64,000 bases of DNA from Paractinoplanes lichenicola. Its GTDB lineage: Bacteria > Actinomycetota > Actinomycetes > Mycobacteriales > Micromonosporaceae. Position numbers and translations under genes: made by a program. The stretch covers positions 248,001 to 312,000 of the forward strand of contig NZ_JAENHO010000014.1 of NCBI RefSeq assembly GCF_016785085.1, read 5' to 3'. This document shows positions 26,610 through 36,200 of this stretch, piece after piece (within the stretch, counting starts at the first letter, position 1; every line of letters starts with the position of its first letter). The notes beneath the pieces are model-generated. The model made no database searches. It was not told the DNA's origin and saw only the letters and a list, made by a program, of their open reading frames with translations.

Positions 26610-27695
26610 TTAGAAGACGACCACCGAGCGCAGGACGCCGCCGGTGTGCATCTTCTTGAAGGCCTCCTCGACCCCGCCGAGCGGGATCTCCTCGGTCACG
26701 AACGCGTCGAGGTCGAGGCGGCCCTGCAGATAGAGATCGGTCAGCATCGGGAAGTCGCGGGTGGGCAGGCAGTCGCCGTACCAGCTCGACTTGAGCGCCC
26801 CGCCGCGGCCGAAGATCTCGAGCAGCGGCAACTCGATCTTCATGTCGGGGGTGGGCACGCCGACCAGCACGACCGTGCCGGCCAGATCACGGGCGTAAAA
26901 GGCCTGCTCGTACGTCTCGGGGCGGCCCACGGCCTCGACCACGACGTCGGCGCCGAACCCGCCGGTGAGCTCCTTGACCTTCTCGACCACGTCGACGCCG
27001 CGCGCGTTGACCGTGTGGGTCGCGCCGAAGCCGCGGGCCCACTCCAGCTTCTGGTCGTCGGTGTCGATCGCGATGATGGTGGTCGCCCCGGCCAGCGCCG
27101 CGCCCACCACCGCGCCGTCGCCGACCCCGCCGCAGCCGATCACCGCGACCGAGTCGCCACGGGTCACGCCGCCGGTGTTGATGGCCGCGCCGATGCCCGC
27201 CATCACCCCGCAGCCGAGCAGGCCCACCGCGGCGGCCCGGGCCCGCGGGTCAACCTTTGTGCACTGTCCCGCGTGCACGAGCGTCTTCTCCACGAAGGCG
27301 CCGATGCCCAGGGCCGGGGACAGCTCGGTGCCGTCCTCCAGGGTCATCTTCTGGGTGGCGTTGTGGGTGGCGAAGCAATACCACGGCTTGCCCTTCTTGC
27401 AGGCCCGGCAGACGCCGCAGACGGCCCGCCAGTTGAGCACCACGAAGTCGCCCGGCGCCACGTCGGTCACGCCCGCGCCGACCGCCTCGACGACCCCGGC
27501 CGCCTCGTGGCCGAGCAGGAACGGGAAGTCGTCGTTGATGCCGCCCTCGCGATAGTGCAGGTCGGTGTGGCACACCCCGCACGCCTGGATCGCGACCACG
27601 GCCTCACCCGGCCCCGGATCGGGCACCACGATCGTGGTGAGCTCGACGGGGGCACCCTTGCTGCGGGCGATGACGCCCTGCACTCGCTGACTCAT
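26610..27695 (-). CDS. mscR: S-(hydroxymethyl)mycothiol dehydrogenase
   Basis: Zinc-dependent alcohol dehydrogenase that oxidises the formaldehyde-mycothiol adduct and may also reduce S-nitrosomycothiol. At 361 residues from ATG at 27695 it matches the mycobacterial enzyme's length. Catalytic zinc: CGVCHTDLHYREG and GHEAAG. Structural zinc cysteines: CGVCRACKKGKPWYC. NAD site: VIGCGGVGDGAVVGAAL. Mycothiol is an actinobacterial thiol, which supports the taxonomic reading. A MarR gene 19 bases upstream on the same strand probably regulates it. Confidence 0.94.
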   Translation of the reverse strand: MSQRVQGVIARSKGAPVELTTIVVPDPGPGEAVVAIQACGVCHTDLHYREGGINDDFPFLLGHEAAGVVEAVGAGVTDVAPGDFVVLNWRAVCGVCRACKKGKPWYCFATHNATQKMTLEDGTELSPALGIGAFVEKTLVHAGQCTKVDPRARAAAVGLLGCGVMAGIGAAINTGGVTRGDSVAVIGCGGVGDGAVVGAALAGATTIIAIDTDDQKLEWARGFGATHTVNARGVDVVEKVKELTGGFGADVVVEAVGRPETYEQAFYARDLAGTVVLVGVPTPDMKIELPLLEIFGRGGALKSSWYGDCLPTRDFPMLTDLYLQGRLDLDAFVTEEIPLGGVEEAFKKMHTGGVLRSVVVF

Positions 27696-27714
27696 GCGCC
27701 CAGCGTAGATGCGA

Positions 27715-28215
27715 TCAGGCGCATGGGTCAGGGGCGAGGCGAACATCGAGCGGCTGGTCGAGCAGGGTGTCGGCCAGCTTGGCCAGCTGGCGCACCTGGG
27801 CCGGGCTGAGCCGGTCGAAGACGAGCTGCTGCACGGCCTCGACGTGGCCGGGCGCGGAATCCCTGATCTTGCCGAACCCGTCCTCGGTGAGCACCGCGAT
27901 CTGCACGCGCCCGTCGGCCGGGTCGCGCTCGCGGCGCACCCAGCCCTGGCCCTCGAGCCGGGCCACGACGTGCGAGAGGCGGGACAGCGACGCGCTCACG
28001 TTCTTGGCGAGCTTGCTCATGGCGAGCCGCCGGTCGGGTTGCTCACTGAGCCGGACGAGAACGATGTAGCCCATGTGCGTCAGACCGGCGTCGCGTTGCA
28101 GCTGGGCCTCGAGCGCGGCGGGCACCTTGATCAGCACCTCGACGAAGCGGCGCCACGTCTGTTGCTGTTCATCGGTCAACCACCGCGGCTCTGCCACGCC
28201 AGAAGGGTCTTCCAT
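27715..28215 (-). CDS. MarR-family transcriptional regulator
   Basis: 166-residue winged-helix regulator. The DNA-binding core is LAMSKLAKNVSASLSRLSHVVARLEGQGWVRRERDPADGR, with the typical DxR wing. Flanking helices form the dimer interface. It sits 19 bases upstream of mscR in the same orientation, so it likely controls the thiol-dependent detoxification gene, perhaps in response to aldehydes or oxidants. No conserved cysteine sensor is present in the core; the only cysteine is the penultimate residue. Confidence 0.92.
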   Translation of the reverse strand: MEDPSGVAEPRWLTDEQQQTWRRFVEVLIKVPAALEAQLQRDAGLTHMGYIVLVRLSEQPDRRLAMSKLAKNVSASLSRLSHVVARLEGQGWVRRERDPADGRVQIAVLTEDGFGKIRDSAPGHVEAVQQLVFDRLSPAQVRQLAKLADTLLDQPLDVRLAPDPCA

Positions 28216-28330
28216 GCAGGAAGGTTAGTAGCGGGCCGGGCTTAGGTCACGATCCGGGTCCGATCGATCGACGACCGGCGTTGTCCCTAGTACGCTGCGC
28301 TCGGACTTTCCCGGGGGCCGACCAGAAGCG

Positions 28331-28385
28331 GCACGGCGCCGGCACCAGTTCGGCTGGGGGGCCACGGCTGGTGCCGGCGCCGTGC
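28331..28385 (-). terminator. Perfect 18-bp stem terminator of the cupin gene
   Basis: GCACGGCGCCGGCACCAG (28331-28348) is the exact reverse complement of CTGGTGCCGGCGCCGTGC (28368-28385), with a 19-base loop. It starts 15 bases past the cupin stop. On the plus strand it also lies upstream of nothing transcribed that way. There is no long T run, which is common in actinobacteria. Confidence 0.8.
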
Positions 28386-28399
28386 TCAACAATGCGGCC

Positions 28400-28786
28400 C
28401 TACGCGGGCGGCTCGTCCTTGCCGGCCTCCTCGGCCGCGTCGGCCTCTTCCTTCGTCTTGTGCACCGCGCCGTCGGCGTGCTCCGGCGGGCCGTAGACGG
28501 TGTAGAGCACCAGCGGGTTCGGGCCGGTGTTGAGGAAGTTGTGCTTGCGGCCGGCGGGAACCACGACCAGGTCGCCCTGGGCGACCTTGCGCTCCTGGCC
28601 CGAGACGATGGCCTTGCCGGTTCCGCTGACAAAGGTGAGGATCTGGTCCACCTCGTGGACCTCCTCACCGATCTCGCCGTCCGGCGGGATCGTCATGATG
28701 ACCAGCTGGGTGTGCTTGCCGGTCCAGAGCACGCGGCGGAAATCCGGGCTCTCCTCGGCGACGGTGGCGATGGTGAAGTGCTCCAT
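28400..28786 (-). CDS. Cupin-domain protein (128 aa)
   Basis: A single conserved beta-barrel of the RmlC-like cupin fold. Motif 1 is EEVHEVDQILTFVSGTGKAIVSG, in which the usual two histidines and glutamate appear as H-x3-Q with E at the front. Motif 2 is GDLVVVPAGRKHNFLNTG, with its histidine. The C-terminal 25 residues are charged and Lys/Glu-rich. It could bind a metal or small ligand; no enzyme role can be given. The gene ends in a strong hairpin and lies 18 bases downstream of the PAS-GGDEF-EAL gene end. Confidence 0.85.
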   Translation of the reverse strand: MEHFTIATVAEESPDFRRVLWTGKHTQLVIMTIPPDGEIGEEVHEVDQILTFVSGTGKAIVSGQERKVAQGDLVVVPAGRKHNFLNTGPNPLVLYTVYGPPEHADGAVHKTKEEADAAEEAGKDEPPA

Positions 28787-28804
28787 GACCCTGCTGTACC
28801 CAGC

Positions 28805-30505
28805 TCAGGACGTCTGCAACCGAGCTTCGTCGACCGGGGCCGGACGGCCGATCAGATAGCCCTGGACGTAGTCGACGCCCAGCTCGCGGAGCAGGCGCAG
28901 GGTGGGCTCGTCCTGCACGAACTCGGCCACCGTGTGGATCCCGTACGCCTGGCAGACCTGCACCAGCGCCCGCACGAGCACCTGATCCTGCGGGCTGTTG
29001 ACCAGGTCGACCACGTACTCCCCGTCGATCTTGACGAGGTCGATCGGGAAGATCCGCAGGTAGCGGAACGACGCGTAGCCCGAGCCGAAGTCGTCCAGCG
29101 CCAGCTCGCAGCCGAGATCGCGGATCCGGTCGGCGAACCGCCGGGCCTCGCTGAGGTTGCCGATCAGCGCCGTCTCGGTGATCTCGAACGTCAGCTGCGC
29201 GGGCTTGACCCCGTACCGCTCGATGAGCCGCTCGACCTCGTCGGTCAGCCGCGGGTCGCCGACCGACCGGCCGGACAGGTTGATCTGCAGGCAGGAGTGC
29301 GGCTGCTCGGCGGCGAGCTGCATGGCCCGCTCGACCACCCACAGGTCGATGTCGAAGACCGCGTCGAGCCGCTCGGCGATGTCGAGCACCTGGATCGGCG
29401 ACTGCGGGCCGTCGGCCTCGTCGAGCACGCGCAGCAGCAGCTCGTGCCGGGTGATCTCGTTGGTCTGCAGCTCGAGGATCGGCTGGGCGTAGAGCGTAAA
29501 CCGGTCGGTGTCGAGCGCGTCGGCGACCCGGCTGCGATAGGAGCCCTGCCGGTCGCGGGCCGGCATCGGGTGCGCGATCAGGGTGAGCGGCTCGCCGCCG
29601 TCGCGGGACTGGCGCCAGGCGTGCTCGGCGTCGATCAGCAGCTCATGGCTGCCGGCGTCGCCGTCGGGCGTGAACCGCACCAGCCCGCCCCAGGCCTGCG
29701 CGCGCAGCCAGGTGTCGGGCAGCACGAAGGTCTGCGACCGCAGCGCCTCGACCAGCAGCTCGGACTCGCGGCGGGCCATCGGCCACGACGTGCCGGGCAG
29801 CAGCACGCCGATCTCGTTGGGCCCGACCCGGCCGAGCAGGGCGCCCTGCTGCATCACGCCCTCGAGCACCCGGGCCGCCCGCTGCAGCAGGTTGGCGTTG
29901 CGCTCGGGCCGCACGTGCTCGCCGTCCAGGCCGGACGGTTCCGGCTGCACCCGCAGCACCAGCACCGCTCCCCCGCCGCGGCGCAGGGCGCGGTCGATCT
30001 CGTCGGCGAACCGGGCCCGGGTCAGCAGGCCGGTCGCCGGGTCGGTCTCGACCAGGGAGGCCTGCACGGTCTCGCCGCGGCGGGTCAGCCGGTCGGTCTC
30101 GCGGCGGGCCCGTTCGCGCTCCGAGACGTCGGTCACCGTGCCGCGGATGCCGCGGACCGTGCCGTCGGGGCTCTTCACCGGGTCGAGCCGGCAGTCCACG
30201 TCGAACCAGCCGCCGTCGGCCCGCACGAGCCGGACCGTCATCCGCACCTGGGCGCGCGTCGTCCACGCCTTGGTGATCGCGGCCAGCGCCTCGGCGTGAT
30301 CGTCGCGATGCACGTACCGGACCAGGACCTTGCGGCTCACCTCGTCCTGCGCGGGCGGGTCGCCGAGCATCGCACGCAGCGCCGCCGACCACACGATGCG
30401 GTCGCCGGTGGCGGTGTAGGAGAACCAGGCGGGCCGGTCGTCGGCCGGGCGCTGCTCAGGCAGCCGCTGAGCCGGCACATGCTGATGCTCCTCCGGTGCG
30501 GCCAC
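28805..30505 (-). CDS. PAS - degenerate GGDEF - EAL protein (c-di-GMP phosphodiesterase)
   Basis: 566 residues from GTG at 30505, chosen for GGGGGGAGG about ten bases upstream (GTG at 30526 is an alternative). A PAS sensor covers about residues 25-135. A GGDEF-like domain follows whose signature reads GPNEI, so it cannot make c-di-GMP. The EAL domain reads ELL at the signature but keeps NLS, the FEITET glutamate, ALDDFGSG, KID and the later glutamate and glutamine (AEFVQDE, YVQGYLIG). Hydrolysis of c-di-GMP is likely. No membrane segment is seen. Confidence 0.9.
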   Translation of the reverse strand: MAAPEEHQHVPAQRLPEQRPADDRPAWFSYTATGDRIVWSAALRAMLGDPPAQDEVSRKVLVRYVHRDDHAEALAAITKAWTTRAQVRMTVRLVRADGGWFDVDCRLDPVKSPDGTVRGIRGTVTDVSERERARRETDRLTRRGETVQASLVETDPATGLLTRARFADEIDRALRRGGGAVLVLRVQPEPSGLDGEHVRPERNANLLQRAARVLEGVMQQGALLGRVGPNEIGVLLPGTSWPMARRESELLVEALRSQTFVLPDTWLRAQAWGGLVRFTPDGDAGSHELLIDAEHAWRQSRDGGEPLTLIAHPMPARDRQGSYRSRVADALDTDRFTLYAQPILELQTNEITRHELLLRVLDEADGPQSPIQVLDIAERLDAVFDIDLWVVERAMQLAAEQPHSCLQINLSGRSVGDPRLTDEVERLIERYGVKPAQLTFEITETALIGNLSEARRFADRIRDLGCELALDDFGSGYASFRYLRIFPIDLVKIDGEYVVDLVNSPQDQVLVRALVQVCQAYGIHTVAEFVQDEPTLRLLRELGVDYVQGYLIGRPAPVDEARLQTS

Positions 30506-30878
30506 GCGCCCGCCACCTCCCCCCACAACGTCCCCAGACCCCAGAACTATTACGACCCGTCACGCGGCCGATATAACAGTGGACAGCCGCCGCAAAGTTT
30601 CGCGGGGTGTCCCGGCAAAACGTCGAGCAGCAGCTTCTCGCCCGATCAGAGTAGGGAAATACCTGATCGGTTGACCACTGCGCTGCGTAGTTCTGGCGGG
30701 GATTTAGCGTCTATTCCATGACAGACAGTCACTGCTAGTGCCGATCGGGAAACCATAAGCGACTGCTACCCGCCCGGCCCCGCGGTCATGCACGCCACGT
30801 CACACTCGCGACGCGCCGCGTAACTAGATCCGTTCTGGCTGGATATGGTGGCGCTTGGACCAATGCGGAGGGCGAGGC
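30506..30878. other. Divergent intergenic region with an inverted repeat
   Basis: 373 bases between the PAS-EAL gene and the Mrr-like gene, with no gene seen. CCGATCAG (30642-30649) and CTGATCGG (30663-30670) form an inverted repeat with a 13-base, AT-richer spacer. This could be an operator for either divergent promoter. I looked for a c-di-GMP riboswitch and did not find its conserved loops. Confidence 0.4.
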
Positions 30879-32474
30879 ATGGGCATCATTCGGGACATGC
30901 AGCGGGCGCACGCCACCCAGGCGTTCGCCGATCAGCGGGCCAACACCGCGGCCGCGCAGCAGCGCGACCTGATCCGGCGCAACGCCGATCTGGCGATCGC
31001 CGCCGCGCAGCAGGCCGCGACCGACACCGACCGGAAGCGGGAGCACCAGCGGCTCTATCACGAGGCGAGGACGGCCGACGCCACCGCGGCGAACGCGGAG
31101 ATCCGGGCCCGGCTCAGCGACCTCGACGCGCTGCTGCTCTCCACCCTGGATGTCGACGACCACATCGACCTGCAGGTGTTCAAGAAGCCGGTGGCCGCGC
31201 CGCCGTTCGACCCGGGCCCGCTGGCGCGTCCGCTGCCCGAGCCGCGGTGGGACAGCTACGTGCCGCCGCAGCCGCGCGGCGTCGGCAAGATCCTCGGCGG
31301 GGACCGCCTGCGGCAGCAGCAGAACGCCAGCGCGCAGCGCGCCTACGAGGACGCCCGAGCCCGCTGGGCCGAGGCCGAGGAGCGGCGCAAGCGCCAGCTC
31401 GCCGCGCGCCGGAAGGCGTACGAGGAAAGCCTGCGCAAGCACGAGGCCAAGGTCGCGGCCTACAACGCCGAGGTCGACCGGTTCGCCCAAGCGGTGGCGG
31501 ACGCCGACCCGGCCTCGGTCGTGGAGTACTTCGCGATGGTGCTGGGCAATTCCGTCTACCCCGACGACTTCCCCCAGCACTTCCGGCTGGCCTATCTGCC
31601 CAAGCAGCGGCACCTGCTGATCGAGTATCACCTGCCCCCGATCGAGGTCGTGCCGCACGTCAAGGAGTATCGCTACGACCGGTTCCGCGACGATCTGAAC
31701 GCCGTCCCGCGCGACGAGTCCGAGCTGCGCCGGCGCTACGTCGAGGTGATCGCCCGGGTCACGCTGCGGACGATCCACGAGGTCATCGAGGCCGACCGCG
31801 GCGGGCTGGTGCGCCAGGTCTCGTTCAACGGCATCGTCGACACGATCGACCGCCGCACCGGCCGGTTCGTGCGGCCCTGCCTGGTGTCGATCCAGACCGC
31901 GCGCGAGACGTTCGCGGCCATCAAGCTGCGCCGGGTCGACCCGGTGGCCTGCGTGAAACACCTCGAGGGCGCGCTCTCCCCGGAGCCCGACGAGCTCACC
32001 GGCGTACGCGAGAAGATCGACTTCGACCGGGACGCCGACCGCGACTTCACCGAGGAGTTCAACGTCCTCGCCGAGATCGACGAGCGGCCCAACCTGGTGA
32101 CCCTGACCGACGCCCAGTGGGAGCAGCAGCTGGCCGACCTGTTCGGCATCATGGGCCTGCAGATGGGCCCGCCCGCCCGCGGCGACCTGGGCACCCGGTG
32201 GCAGGCGACCGATCCGCGGCCGGTCTTCGGGGGGCCGGTGGTGATCTTCGCGGTGCGCGGCGGGGCGTCCCGGCCGGCCGCGGTGCACGCGCTGGCCGGC
32301 GCGGTCACGGCGGCCGGGGCGACCAAGGGCATCCTCGTGTCGCTGGGCGGCATCGAGCCCGACGCGTACGAGGCCGTGGCGGGCCGGCCGCTCGAGCTGA
32401 TCGACGGTCCGGCGCTGGTCACGCTGCTGTCGAACTACTGCCGGGTCAAGGCCCGCATCGAACGGACCGCTTAG
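30879..32474 (+). CDS. Coiled-coil protein with a C-terminal Mrr-like nuclease fold lacking catalytic residues
   Basis: 531 residues; ATG at 30879 follows GGAGG with a seven-base gap. The first 250 residues are highly charged and helical (long Arg/Glu/Ala runs, likely coiled coil). The C-terminal 120 residues keep the Mrr outline: WEQQLADLFGIMGLQMGP, the hydrophobic strand VVIFAVRGG, TKGILVSLGG and LELIDGPALVTLL. In active Mrr enzymes the positions corresponding to GDLGTRW and FAVRG hold the D and QxK catalytic residues; here they are missing. It may bind DNA without cutting. It neighbours a helicase-nuclease gene. Confidence 0.72.
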   Translation: MGIIRDMQRAHATQAFADQRANTAAAQQRDLIRRNADLAIAAAQQAATDTDRKREHQRLYHEARTADATAANAEIRARLSDLDALLLSTLDVDDHIDLQVFKKPVAAPPFDPGPLARPLPEPRWDSYVPPQPRGVGKILGGDRLRQQQNASAQRAYEDARARWAEAEERRKRQLAARRKAYEESLRKHEAKVAAYNAEVDRFAQAVADADPASVVEYFAMVLGNSVYPDDFPQHFRLAYLPKQRHLLIEYHLPPIEVVPHVKEYRYDRFRDDLNAVPRDESELRRRYVEVIARVTLRTIHEVIEADRGGLVRQVSFNGIVDTIDRRTGRFVRPCLVSIQTARETFAAIKLRRVDPVACVKHLEGALSPEPDELTGVREKIDFDRDADRDFTEEFNVLAEIDERPNLVTLTDAQWEQQLADLFGIMGLQMGPPARGDLGTRWQATDPRPVFGGPVVIFAVRGGASRPAAVHALAGAVTAAGATKGILVSLGGIEPDAYEAVAGRPLELIDGPALVTLLSNYCRVKARIERTA

Positions 32475-32502
32475 CCGGCCGATGATCGGGTAGTCGGGGC
32501 CC

Positions 32503-33240
32503 ATGTTCCGGAGCGTTTGGACGACGGCGCGCGGGCTCCGGATCCACGATCGCTCGGGGCCGGCCCCGGCCGCCCTGCCCGTCGTGCTGCTGCACGGTTT
32601 GGCCGTGTCGCACCGCTATCTGATGCCCACGGCCGCCGCGCTGGCCCCGTGGCATCCGGTGGTGGTGCCCGACCTGCCGGGCTTCGGCCACAGCGACAAA
32701 CCTTCCCCCGCGTACGACGTGGGGCAGCACGCCGACGTCATGGCGGCCTGGCTGGCGGCCCGTGGCCTGCGGCGGGTCGCCCTGGCCGGGCACTCGTTCG
32801 GCGCCGAGGTGGCGGCCCGGCTCGCCGTCGTGGCGCCGGACACGGTGGCCGCGCTGGTGCTGGCCGGCCCGACCTGCGACCCGCACGCCCGCACCCGCCG
32901 CGGGCTGATCGGGCGCTGGCTGACCGACACGGCGGTCGAGGCGCCCTGGCAGGTGCCGGTGCTGGCTCGCGACGTGGCCGACGCCAAGCCGTGGCGGGTG
33001 CTGGCCACCGTCGGCCACTCGGTGCGCAACCCGGTCGAGGACGACCTGATCAAGGTCGCCGTACCCACGCTGGTGCTGGGCGGGTCGCTCGACCCCGTGG
33101 CGCCGGCGCGGTGGCGGGCCGAGGTGGCCGCCCTGACCGGCGGCACGGCGGTGACCATCCCGCAGGGAGCCCACAACGTGCTGACCACCTCGCCGCGGCG
33201 ATCGGCGGCGGCGATCGTGGCCCACTTGCGCGACGTCTGA
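32503..33240 (+). CDS. Alpha/beta hydrolase
   Basis: 245 residues of the standard alpha/beta-hydrolase fold. The oxyanion strand is VVLLHGLAV, then PDLPGFGHSDKP. The nucleophile serine is in AGHSFGAE (about residue 98), the acid is in GGSLDPVAP and the histidine in PQGAHNVL. The triad is complete. Substrate is unknown. It follows the Mrr-like gene by 28 bases on the same strand and is convergent with the large helicase gene, with 11 bases between stops. Confidence 0.9.
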   Translation: MFRSVWTTARGLRIHDRSGPAPAALPVVLLHGLAVSHRYLMPTAAALAPWHPVVVPDLPGFGHSDKPSPAYDVGQHADVMAAWLAARGLRRVALAGHSFGAEVAARLAVVAPDTVAALVLAGPTCDPHARTRRGLIGRWLTDTAVEAPWQVPVLARDVADAKPWRVLATVGHSVRNPVEDDLIKVAVPTLVLGGSLDPVAPARWRAEVAALTGGTAVTIPQGAHNVLTTSPRRSAAAIVAHLRDV

Positions 33241-33251
33241 AAACGCGACGC

Positions 33252-36200
33252 CTAAAAGATCGCCCGCACCAAGCCGGCCAGCACCTCCCGGTCGGCCGGA
33301 TCGCCGGGTTGGTATTCCGTGATGCCCAGGCCGGCCAGGGGGAACCGCTCGGTCAGGGCCCGGACCGCGGCGGCCAGGCGCTCGGGTCGTACGCCGTCGG
33401 GCTCGGGGTAGCCGACCGAGCTGAAGAAGGCCGGGTCGAGCACGTCGAGGTCGATGTGGATATAGACGGCCCGAGCGCCGGCCGCCGCGACCACACTCGG
33501 CAGCTCATCGAACGCCGCCACTTCGATCCCTGTATCCGAAATATACTGTTTCTCGGATACGTCCAAGGCTCTCACGCCGGCCAGCACGACCTGAGCAGGC
33601 CGCAAAACCCGCCGCGGCGCCAACTCCGCCGGCCCCTCCCCCAGCAAAGTGCGCAGAACCATGCCGTGGAACGCGCCCGACGGCGACGACTCGGGCGTGT
33701 TGAGGTCGCCGTGCGCGTCGAACCAGACCACGACCAGCCCGTCGCCGTGCCGCTCGAGCGCCGCCTCGATCGGGGCCAGCTCGACCCCGCAGTCGCCGCC
33801 GACGGTCACCATCGGCGGGTCGGTCACCGCGGCCCGGATCGCGGCCAGGTTGCCGGCCAACGAGTCGGTCACCGGCACCCGCACCCGGCGATCCGACGGG
33901 ATCATCGAGGCCAGCACGTTCGCGCCCTCGACCAGCCGCCGCGCGTCGGGCGAGCCGGAACCCTGCCACTGGCCCACCTCGAGCACCGTGCGGCGGGGCG
34001 GCGGCGTGATGCCGAGCTCGGCGATCCGCTGCCAGACCGGGGCCATCGCGGCCTCGGGCTCGCGGGCGAAGATGCTGCCCCGGATGCGCACGAACACGCA
34101 GTTGCCGACGCGTTCGAGCACGGCCTGGCGGCGCATGTCGCTCTCCCACTGCTCCGGACCGTGATAGGCGTCGCCGTCGCACTCGATCGCCAGCCGCCGC
34201 CCGTCCGGGGCGTTGAGCACGAAGTCGATGCGGTAGGCGCCGATCCGGAACTGCGGGATCGGCCGGAATCCGCGGGCCGACAGCCGGCCCAGCACGTCCC
34301 GCTCGAAGTCGCTCTCGCAGCGGACGGCCAGGTCGATGACCTCCTCGGCGGGAGCGAGATTGAGCGCGTACGAGAGCAGCAGGCCCCGCGCGTCGTCGGC
34401 CAGCAGGGAACCGGGCCGGACCGAATGGAAGATCCACAGCTGGTCGCGCGCCCGCGAGGCGGCGACGTTGATCCGGCGGTGATACTCGCGTTTCGTGAAA
34501 GCGGCCACCTTGGGGTCGTTGTCCGAGACCACCATGGACACCAGCACGACGTCGCGCTCGTCGCCCTGGAACGTGTACGCGTCGCCGACCCGCAGCCGCC
34601 GTGCCTGGATCTCGTCCTCGCCGATCTCCTCGCGCAGCTGGTGCAGCAGGTAGCCGGCCTGCCCGCTCGTCGACAGCATCGAGATCACGCCGAGCGTCCG
34701 GCCGTCGTACCGCGGGTCGCGCACGATCGCCGCGACCTGCTGGACCAGCGCCTCGGCCTCAGCCACGTTGACGTCACCGAAGCCGCTGAGCTGCTGGCGC
34801 ACGCCGGCCGGGAGGAACACCGTACGGATCGGGGCGAACGCCGGCCGGTCCGCGCGCAACGGCATGATCTTGCCGTCGTAGTAGTGCCGGGACGAGAACT
34901 CGATGATCTGCGGCACGCACCGGAAGTGCTCGGTCAGCAGGATGCGCTCGGGCGAGCGACGGACGGCGTGGTCGTAGAGCGAGGACTCGGGGTCGAAGTG
35001 CTCGGCCGAGGGCACGTCGTCGAGGTGACTGTGGATCAGGCCCGCCACCGGGCCGACGAAGCCCAACTGGGGGCCGATCTGCTGGTCGTCGCCGACCACG
35101 ACGGCCCGCTCGGCCAGCGAGAGCACGGGCAGCGCGAACAGGTCGGCCTGGGACGCCTCGTCCACGATCACGACGTCGAAGCGGGCGCCCCCGGCGAACT
35201 GCTCGATGGCCCGGTCGACCGACATGACCCAGACCGGCACCGCCTCGACGGCCGACTCCATCGCGCGCTGCGCATGCGCCTGCCAGGCCGCGGCCGTACG
35301 CCCGGTGCCCTTGCCGATCTTGCGAAGCGCGGTGGTCCAGTCGGCCAGGGCGGCCCGGCGCCGGTCGTCCAGGCTGCGCGACACCTCGAGCCAGGCCGAC
35401 GCCACCACGAGCTCGGCCGTACGGCGGCGGATCTTGTCGCGGGCGCTCTCGACCCGCTTGGCCAGCACGGCGGGGTCGACGCTACCGATCACGTCGTCGA
35501 ACCAGGTCTGGGCGCGGCGCCACTGCCAGGCCTCCAGGCAGGCCTTTCCGCTCACCGGCGGCACTCGGCCGGCCTCGATCTGGGCGGCCCACTCCGGAGC
35601 CGCTTTTGTTAATTTGTCCAGTTTGATGCGGAAGTCGAGCGCCGCTGGGCGCAATTCGGACAAACGCCTTACCTCGGCTAGCTCCTCGTCCCAGCCGTCC
35701 AACGTTGCCCAGGCTTTACCAAGATGCGGCCAGGACGCCAGCTGATCTTTTATCCGCTTTTGGCGCTCATTTCGGGCATCGAGGTCATAGACCATTGGTG
35801 CCGCGTCGAGCAGCGCCGCCACGGTCGCCAGCCGCGCGGGGTCAAGGTCAAGTTCGGTTTGCGGTACGAGGTGGGACAGCCGCTCGGCCAGCGCGGGCCA
35901 GTGCCGGACGTCCCAGTCGAGCGACTGCCCCGCCTCGGCCAGCAGCGCGCCGGCCCACACCTCGGGGTCGCCCCAGCCGCCGGGCGGGTCGGCGATGGCC
36001 AGCCGCTGCCGCCACTCCGACCAGTGGCCGCCGAGCCGCTGCCGGGCCTGGGCGCGGCGGACCCACGCGACCACGACGTCGACGTCCTCGGCGGTGCGCA
36101 GCGGCTCACCGTCCACACGCACCTCGTCGGCCAGGCGGAACAGCCCGGACTGGAGCAGCCGGCTCAGGCCGCGGCCGGTCGCGAACCGCTGCCGGATCTC

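Noticed and set aside
30527..30854. c-di-GMP (GEMM) riboswitch before the PAS-EAL or Mrr-like gene
   Set aside because: GCAAAG-like bits occur, but the ordered conserved loops and tetraloop receptor could not be laid out.
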